From: an uncultured Campylobacter sp. | Lineage (GTDB): Bacteria > Campylobacterota > Campylobacteria > Campylobacterales > Campylobacteraceae | NCBI GenBank assembly: GCA_938036585.1 | Contig: CALHQN010000028.1 | Coordinates: 1-21,232, forward strand | Length of the DNA: 21,232 nucleotides | Direction: 5' to 3' | Shown here: piece by piece, positions 17,269 to 21,232 of the stretch | Numbering within the stretch: the first letter of the stretch is position 1 | Layout of the letters: the number at the start of each line of letters is the position of its first letter | Translations under genes and position numbers: made by a program | Notes under the pieces: model-generated | The model's input: only the letters and a program-made list of their open reading frames with translations | Told to the model about the DNA's origin: nothing | Database searches by the model: none

Positions 17269-17307
17269 ACTTTAATATAACGTGCAATATAAAACGAAGG
17301 ATCTACT

Positions 17308-18141
17308 ATGAGTATAAAAGAAACAGCTGAAGAAAAAACAAATTTAAAAAAGGAGGATTTTAGCGCCTTTAAAATTGCCTCTTTCGAATTAGATGAGCGT
17401 AATAAAGGGATAGGCGAGATTTTCCGATTAAATACTGATTTTAAAGGCGACGATAAAGCGATATTTTTAGGCTCCATGAAAGCTCTTGATCAACATATAG
17501 CCAAGCAGTGTAAAGAGCTCAATAAATTTTCACAAGAATTTGTAAATTTAGTATTTACGGATAACGATAAAAGCGAGAAAAAATTGCGCGTTAGATTAGG
17601 TGAAGGAAGCTTTGATAAGGGCTTGGATAATCTAATAGCGTTATCGAATAATGACCTTAAGCGTTCTCAAACATCAAAAGCAGCAAAAGAAAATTTTGTT
17701 GAAGAGATTGAAGAGATAGGCAACAAAAACCCCACAAAACAAAGAAGGGGCGAAGGGTACGATAAACTAAATAGCTTTTTTAACAATAGCATATCTATTA
17801 CGGAAAGCTTGGGAAATTCGATAGGCGATGAAAGCTTATCTGCATTTTTAAGCAATTTTAGAAAAACATTTCAAACTATAAATTTTAATATAAAAATTAC
17901 TCCTAATGCCGCTACTAACGAAAAAGATCAAAAAGTAGATGATCTCGTTCAAACCGTTTTAGAAAAACCGAAAAGTGTTTTGCCTGGATTTGCCGCCTCT
18001 AAAGAGATCGAGGCGGAACTACAAAAGGCACAAAAGATAGTTTCAAAAAAGGTAAAGGCTGCTTTGCCTGGATTTACTATTTCTGAAGAGAAACAAGAGC
18101 GCTCCAAAATCCGCAGCAGATCTTTAGAGCAAGAGCGTTAG
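17308..18141 (+). CDS. Unknown 277-aa protein with LPGF repeats
   Basis: Not recognised. Hydrophilic, helical, without signal peptide or membrane helix. Two related C-terminal segments carry an L-P-G-F motif: residues 225-228 (VLPGFAASKE) and 253-256 (ALPGFTISEE). They are encoded by an identical 13-mer spaced exactly 28 codons apart, an internal duplication. The C-terminus is rich in Arg (RSKIRSRSLEQER), which resembles the positively charged tails of some T4SS substrates, but this is weak evidence. The ATG at 17308 follows GAAGGA by 6 nt. It has its own upstream palindrome and ends 94 nt before the toxin-antitoxin operon. The sequence is AT-rich compared with the virB genes. Confidence 0.75.
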   Translation: MSIKETAEEKTNLKKEDFSAFKIASFELDERNKGIGEIFRLNTDFKGDDKAIFLGSMKALDQHIAKQCKELNKFSQEFVNLVFTDNDKSEKKLRVRLGEGSFDKGLDNLIALSNNDLKRSQTSKAAKENFVEEIEEIGNKNPTKQRRGEGYDKLNSFFNNSISITESLGNSIGDESLSAFLSNFRKTFQTINFNIKITPNAATNEKDQKVDDLVQTVLEKPKSVLPGFAASKEIEAELQKAQKIVSKKVKAALPGFTISEEKQERSKIRSRSLEQER

Positions 18142-18156
18142 TATATTGCGCTAATG

Positions 18157-18207
18157 TGGTATAATTTAACGTATATTAAGTTACATTAAGGTATCTTAGG
18201 ATATAAT
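18157..18207 (+). promoter_or_regulatory. Promoter and tandem operator of the toxin-antitoxin operon
   Basis: Two -10-like elements are seen: TGGTATAAT (18157-18165, extended -10 form) and TATAAT at 18202-18207. Between them lies a tandem 10-bp direct repeat, ATTAAGTTAC then ATTAAGGTAT (18175-18194). Segment 18175-18207 matches 21161-21193 at 29 of 33 positions. The repeats, one helical turn apart and adjoining the -10, look like binding sites for a regulator that would block RNA polymerase. Confidence 0.65.
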
Positions 18208-18235
18208 ATATTAATTTCAAAGAAAGGAATAAAAG

Positions 18236-18514
18236 ATGTTTGAAGGCAAAAAGAAGTGGGATTATACCATGAATGGGAATGAGTTCGAAGCTGCGATAAG
18301 TATTGTTGAAGGTCGTGCGAGTTGTATGTTTTCTAAAATTTATGATTTATTGGAAAGTGGCGGCTCGGATTTGTCTCAAGACAAAGATTATTTGGCATTA
18401 AAAAATCTTTCGGATAGAATTTTCGAGGAAAAAGATAAGACTCTAGATTATTGGATGGCCGAAATGGATAGGCTGACCGATAAATTGGAAATCAAATTAG
18501 AGGATAAAGCTTGA
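18236..18514 (+). CDS. Probable epsilon-type antitoxin
   Basis: A 92-aa acidic, all-helical protein directly upstream of a zeta toxin and overlapping it by 4 nt. Size, composition and position match the epsilon antitoxins, small three-helix proteins that cover the nucleotide-binding site of zeta. Visible segments are NEFEAAISIVEGRASCMFSKI, YLALKNLSDRIFEEKDKTL and a C-terminal helix. I do not recognise a specific epsilon sequence signature, so the call rests mostly on neighbourhood. The ATG at 18236 follows AAAGGAATAA. The gene lies just downstream of the shared operator module, which fits autoregulation. Confidence 0.7.
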   Translation: MFEGKKKWDYTMNGNEFEAAISIVEGRASCMFSKIYDLLESGGSDLSQDKDYLALKNLSDRIFEEKDKTLDYWMAEMDRLTDKLEIKLEDKA

Positions 18515-19407
18515 CGGATATAGAAAAACTATCGCAATTTAGCGAGCAGGATATAAATCGAGTCGTTAATAAATTTTGGAAAGAAGTCGCAAGTTCCTTA
18601 GAAAGCGTCGAAAGACCCCAATTGGATATAGTAGGTGGACAACCCGGAGCAGGAAAAAGCGATACTATTAAAAACTTGAAGAACGACTTTAACAAAAACT
18701 GTTTATTTTTAAATTATGATAACTTTAGAAAAGATCATCCTAATGCCTCTGCAATTTATACTTTAGACGACAAGGACGAGGGGTTATATTCGCATTTTAC
18801 GAATAAATTTATGAAACAAGTGGGTGATAAGGTATTGAAAAGGGCCTTTGAAGCCGGCTATAATGTCATTTTAGAAAAAACGCTAAAATCGGATAAGGTG
18901 AAAGAGTATATCGATCTAGCGCTTAAAAAAGGTTATGAAGTTAATCTATACGTCGTTACCTGTGATAGAGATCTGTCTATGAGTGCAGTAGAATATAGAT
19001 TTCGAACAGAAAGAAATCAATACGATCGCAACCCCAAAAAGAATCCTCCTCCACGCAAAATTCCACGCGAATTTAGTGATCTTTGCTGTGAAAAACTGGG
19101 AGATACCGTTCAGAAGCTATCTGATACTTACGGAGATAAAATCAAGAATTTAAGGATTATTTGTCGCGATAAATTTTTCGAGCAGGATGTAGTCTTTGAC
19201 AAAAGCTTGGGACACGATACCACTAAAATAAAAGAGACTATCGATTGTATTTTGGTCGGCAAAAGACGGAAACTAAGCGATATGGAGAAAGCACAAATCT
19301 CCGTAATGAAAAAAATCTCGAAGATACATCCATTCAAAGCTAGCTCTGGTAAGGAAAAAGAGATAGACAGAGAAAAAATCGACGATGGGCGCTCTTTTGG
19401 GGATTAG
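18511..19407 (+). CDS. Zeta-family toxin kinase
   Basis: Zeta toxins phosphorylate UDP-N-acetylglucosamine and so block cell-wall synthesis when antitoxin is lost. Walker A is GQPGAGKS at residues 43-50. Then come FLNYDNFRKDHPNA, matching the zeta substrate-site Asp region, VILEKTLKS, matching the second zeta strand, and the Arg-rich EYRFRTERNQYDRNP. The 298-aa length is usual. The TTG start at 18511 overlaps the antitoxin stop (TTGA), with AGAGGA upstream; this coupling should keep toxin below antitoxin. The tail beyond about residue 245 is charged and not recognised. The specific reaction is family knowledge, not visible here. Confidence 0.88.
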   Translation: MTDIEKLSQFSEQDINRVVNKFWKEVASSLESVERPQLDIVGGQPGAGKSDTIKNLKNDFNKNCLFLNYDNFRKDHPNASAIYTLDDKDEGLYSHFTNKFMKQVGDKVLKRAFEAGYNVILEKTLKSDKVKEYIDLALKKGYEVNLYVVTCDRDLSMSAVEYRFRTERNQYDRNPKKNPPPRKIPREFSDLCCEKLGDTVQKLSDTYGDKIKNLRIICRDKFFEQDVVFDKSLGHDTTKIKETIDCILVGKRRKLSDMEKAQISVMKKISKIHPFKASSGKEKEIDREKIDDGRSFGD

Positions 19408-19409
19408 TT

Positions 19410-19868
19410 GTGAAGCTGCTTTATATTTTTTTATCATCGATAATTTTTGCGACTTCATCATTTGCTACGACGACATATAACAAACTTTTCATTAAATATG
19501 GCAAGTTCTATGACATTCCGGCAGAATTATTGTGGGGCATAGCGAAGACGGAGTCAAATTTTAACGCCAAAGCATACAATAAGAATAAAAACGGCACTTT
19601 TGATATAGGGCTTATGCAGATAAACTCCGTTCATAAAGCCAAGCTGCTAGAGCAAAATTTAGATCTGGATGACCTATATGAGCCGGAAACCAATATTAGA
19701 TTTGGAGCCAAAATTCTACGAAGCTGTATCGATATGCATGGTTTTAACTACAAAGCCCTCAATTGCTATAACGGTAAGATTGTAAACAATCCTTATAACA
19801 AAAAGGTTCTAAAAAATATCAGAGATAATAGAAGTAAAAAGAAAAAGCGAGTTTTGATAAAATTTTAA
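19410..19868 (+). CDS. virB1: VirB1-like lytic transglycosylase
   Basis: Periplasmic enzyme that locally cleaves peptidoglycan so that the T4SS can cross the wall. A signal peptide covers residues 1-19 (LLYIFLSSIIFATSSFA). The SLT domain has the catalytic Glu48 in AKTESNFN, then GLMQINS and NIRFGAKIL, all hallmark blocks. A basic tail (NRSKKKKRVLIKF) follows. The product is 152 aa, close to short VirB1/IagB-type enzymes. The GTG start at 19410 is 2 nt after the zeta stop, so the genes are co-transcribed. Its location far from virB2-virB11 is unusual, because virB1 normally leads the operon. Confidence 0.9.
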   Translation: MKLLYIFLSSIIFATSSFATTTYNKLFIKYGKFYDIPAELLWGIAKTESNFNAKAYNKNKNGTFDIGLMQINSVHKAKLLEQNLDLDDLYEPETNIRFGAKILRSCIDMHGFNYKALNCYNGKIVNNPYNKKVLKNIRDNRSKKKKRVLIKF

Positions 19869-19878
19869 AGGAGTTGAA

Positions 19879-20931
19879 ATGGAGCTTCACAAAGACGATA
19901 CTAGAGCTATTTTGGAGTATCTAGGATTTGAAGTGGATAGGGCTTATAAATTTAAAATGCGTGCCAGCGAGCATACAGCCTCCGCGTCCATAAACCCTAA
20001 AAATGGAATGATTAAAGACTTCGGCAGCGGCTGGGGCGGCGATATAGTGAGCTTTTACCAATACGTAAAAAATTGTTCACTCAAACAAGCTTTTAAAGAT
20101 ATTGCTACGATATCTAAAGAGCTTAATATTAACATACAATCAACTAAAAGCTCAACTCATAGCAATGATGAATTTAGTCAAAAACGGGAAAGTCAAAAAG
20201 AAAACAAGCTTCTAATGCCGATTACGCAATCATATATTGATAAGTTTAAACAGGAAAGAAAGGAGAATTTCTCGAGATATTGGGAACTTTTATCTAAAAC
20301 TTTACCTACGTTCGACGCAGATACAAAAAAAGCTATTGCCGAAAAATTTGAAATAGGCTACTCAAAGCAAGCCGATAGGCTTATTATGCCTATAAAAGAC
20401 GAGGCGGGACTTTGTCGCACGCTTTGGAAATATAATCCCAAGCCCACCCCTATGCTTATGTCTGATGGGAATATATTAAACTTGAGCAAGTATACTTTCA
20501 CTAAAAATAGGCCTCGCAAAAATTTTATTTTTAATTATAAAGACTTTAGTGAGGTTTATAGGCTAAATTTAAATGAGCCGATCTTTTTTGCGGAAGGCGA
20601 AAAAGATTGCCTAAATATGATTGCAAGTGGCTTAAGAGCAGTTTCGTTAGGTTCCGCCTCTACTAAATTAGGGGAGAAATTTATAAACGAATTTAAAGGT
20701 GCTAAAATAGTGATAGCTTATGATTATGATGATGCCGGACATCAAGGCGCGCAGGAGCTAGCACAACAGCTTACGGGAATTGCCTCAAGTATTGAAATCA
20801 TAGATTGGCAGCGCATAGCTAAAAAAGCCGGCATGGTAAACAAATTGTTTGATAAATTTGATTTTACAGACTTTTTGTGCGCTACCGCTCATAAGGGAAA
20901 AAGCAAGGAGCAAACTTTTGAAAGAGGGTAA
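19879..20931 (+). CDS. Toprim primase-like protein with degenerate zinc finger
   Basis: Likely element-encoded primase or primase-like protein for priming transferred DNA. Residues about 25-58 align by eye with the DnaG CHC2 zinc finger, including the trailing GGDIVSFYQ. However, the usual ligands C-x-x-H and C-x-x-C are replaced (MRASEHTASAS, then IKDFGSGWGGD). The Toprim domain is well preserved: E239 in FFAEGEKD, and D282-Y-D284-D-A-G. The central linker (about 85-150) is polar. The length of 350 aa is short for DnaG (about 550-600), with no helicase-interaction domain visible. The ATG at 19879 follows AAAGGAG. It is 10 nt after virB1 and 6 nt before the next gene. Confidence 0.85.
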   Translation: MELHKDDTRAILEYLGFEVDRAYKFKMRASEHTASASINPKNGMIKDFGSGWGGDIVSFYQYVKNCSLKQAFKDIATISKELNINIQSTKSSTHSNDEFSQKRESQKENKLLMPITQSYIDKFKQERKENFSRYWELLSKTLPTFDADTKKAIAEKFEIGYSKQADRLIMPIKDEAGLCRTLWKYNPKPTPMLMSDGNILNLSKYTFTKNRPRKNFIFNYKDFSEVYRLNLNEPIFFAEGEKDCLNMIASGLRAVSLGSASTKLGEKFINEFKGAKIVIAYDYDDAGHQGAQELAQQLTGIASSIEIIDWQRIAKKAGMVNKLFDKFDFTDFLCATAHKGKSKEQTFERG

Positions 20932-20937
20932 AACAAA

Positions 20938-21135
20938 TTGGCACTTGAAAAGAAAATTCAAATTACTATATGCCTTGAACAAGAAGAGATAGATTTTATA
21001 CGATATATCACACAAAAGCGCTTTTATGACACTCGCGCCGCCTACATCAGGCGACTAATAAGAGAAGCTATGATAGAAAACGATTGGATAGAACACAAAG
21101 AGGAATTTTATTCCGAAAACAAAGAACAAAAATAA
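20938..21135 (+). CDS. Ribbon-helix-helix (CopG/Arc-like) DNA-binding protein
   Basis: A 65-aa protein with the ribbon-helix-helix pattern: a short strand (KIQITICL), helix A (EQEEIDFIRYITQKR), turn, then helix B (TRAAYIRRLIREAMI), followed by an acidic tail. Such proteins dimerise and insert the strand into the DNA major groove. Roles include plasmid-copy or toxin-antitoxin regulators and relaxosome accessories. The start is TTG at 20938, after AGAGGG. It is the last gene of the operon from 18236, and the operator module recurs directly after its stop, so it is a good candidate for binding that module. This link is inference. Confidence 0.75.
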   Translation: MALEKKIQITICLEQEEIDFIRYITQKRFYDTRAAYIRRLIREAMIENDWIEHKEEFYSENKEQK

Positions 21136-21141
21136 TTTATC

Positions 21142-21193
21142 TTAAGTTACATTGTTCTGCTTTAACTTACATTAAGTTATCGTAGGATATAAT
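21142..21193 (+). promoter_or_regulatory. Promoter with tandem operator repeats, right end
   Basis: Three copies of a TTAAGTTAC-like unit: TTAAGTTACATT (21142-21153), TTTAACTTAC (21161-21170) and ATTAAGTTAT (21171-21180). They are followed by GTAGGATATAAT with a -10 at 21188-21193. Segment 21161-21193 matches 18175-18207 at 29 of 33 positions. It should drive a gene beginning beyond the right edge. No terminator-like stem separates it from the preceding gene. The repeats could also be iterons, but a promoter is the simpler reading. Confidence 0.65.
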
Positions 21194-21232
21194 CGCGGCA
21201 AAGGAAAAATCTTTACAATATATTTTAATATT

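Noticed and set aside
17225..17307. The palindrome as a simple intrinsic terminator for the topB-ssb operon
   Set aside because: The stem is strong but no T-run follows, and the shared core motif with two promoter regions fits an operator better. A dual role is not excluded.
1..21232. Relaxase, integrase, replication initiator, IS transposase, CRISPR array, tRNA or rRNA
   Set aside because: No translated motif or repeat pattern supports any of these in the window. The relaxase is expected elsewhere on the element.

Overview
This 21.2 kb window carries one densely packed, entirely plus-strand block of genes for a P-type (VirB/VirD4) type IV secretion system (T4SS), followed by DNA-processing and maintenance genes. 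It looks like part of a conjugative plasmid or integrated conjugative element. Moderately AT-rich DNA, AAGGA-type ribosome binding sites, a fused VirB3-VirB4 ATPase and a Cag12-like lipoprotein together suggest Campylobacterota, most likely Campylobacter. The genus is inferred from style and gene content, because no rRNA or housekeeping gene is present.

Region 1 (1-11105) is the secretion machine, in the order virB2 (5' end outside the window), virB3-virB4 fusion, virB5, virB6, virB7, virB8, virB9, virB10, virB11 and virD4. Most junctions are very short or overlapping (4 nt at virB9/virB10, 26 nt at virB10/virB11, 4 nt at virB11/virD4), which indicates one operon. All core parts are represented: pilin, inner-membrane ATPases, inner-membrane scaffold, outer-membrane core complex and coupling protein.

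Region 2 (11116-14096) holds accessory envelope or transfer genes: a Cag12-like lipoprotein, a TrbM-family secreted protein, a membrane-anchored coiled-coil protein and a protein of unknown function. A strong hairpin (14107-14126) follows.

Region 3 (14153-17224) is DNA processing: topoisomerase III (topB), a small unknown protein and a single-stranded DNA-binding protein without the usual acidic C-terminal tip.

Region 4 (17225-21232) is the most interesting part. Three intergenic regions (before 17308, before 18236 and after 21135) share the core TTAAG[T/G]TATC[T/G]TA. Two of them share a nearly identical 33-bp promoter module, and the third holds a 30-bp near-perfect palindrome. They flank an unknown 277-aa protein, an epsilon/zeta-type toxin-antitoxin pair, a VirB1-like lytic transglycosylase, a Toprim primase with a degenerate zinc-finger region and a small ribbon-helix-helix protein. 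This suggests an element-encoded regulon controlling addiction, maintenance and transfer replication.

No relaxase, integrase, replication initiator, IS element, CRISPR array or tRNA is visible. No gene-free stretch exceeds about 100 bases.
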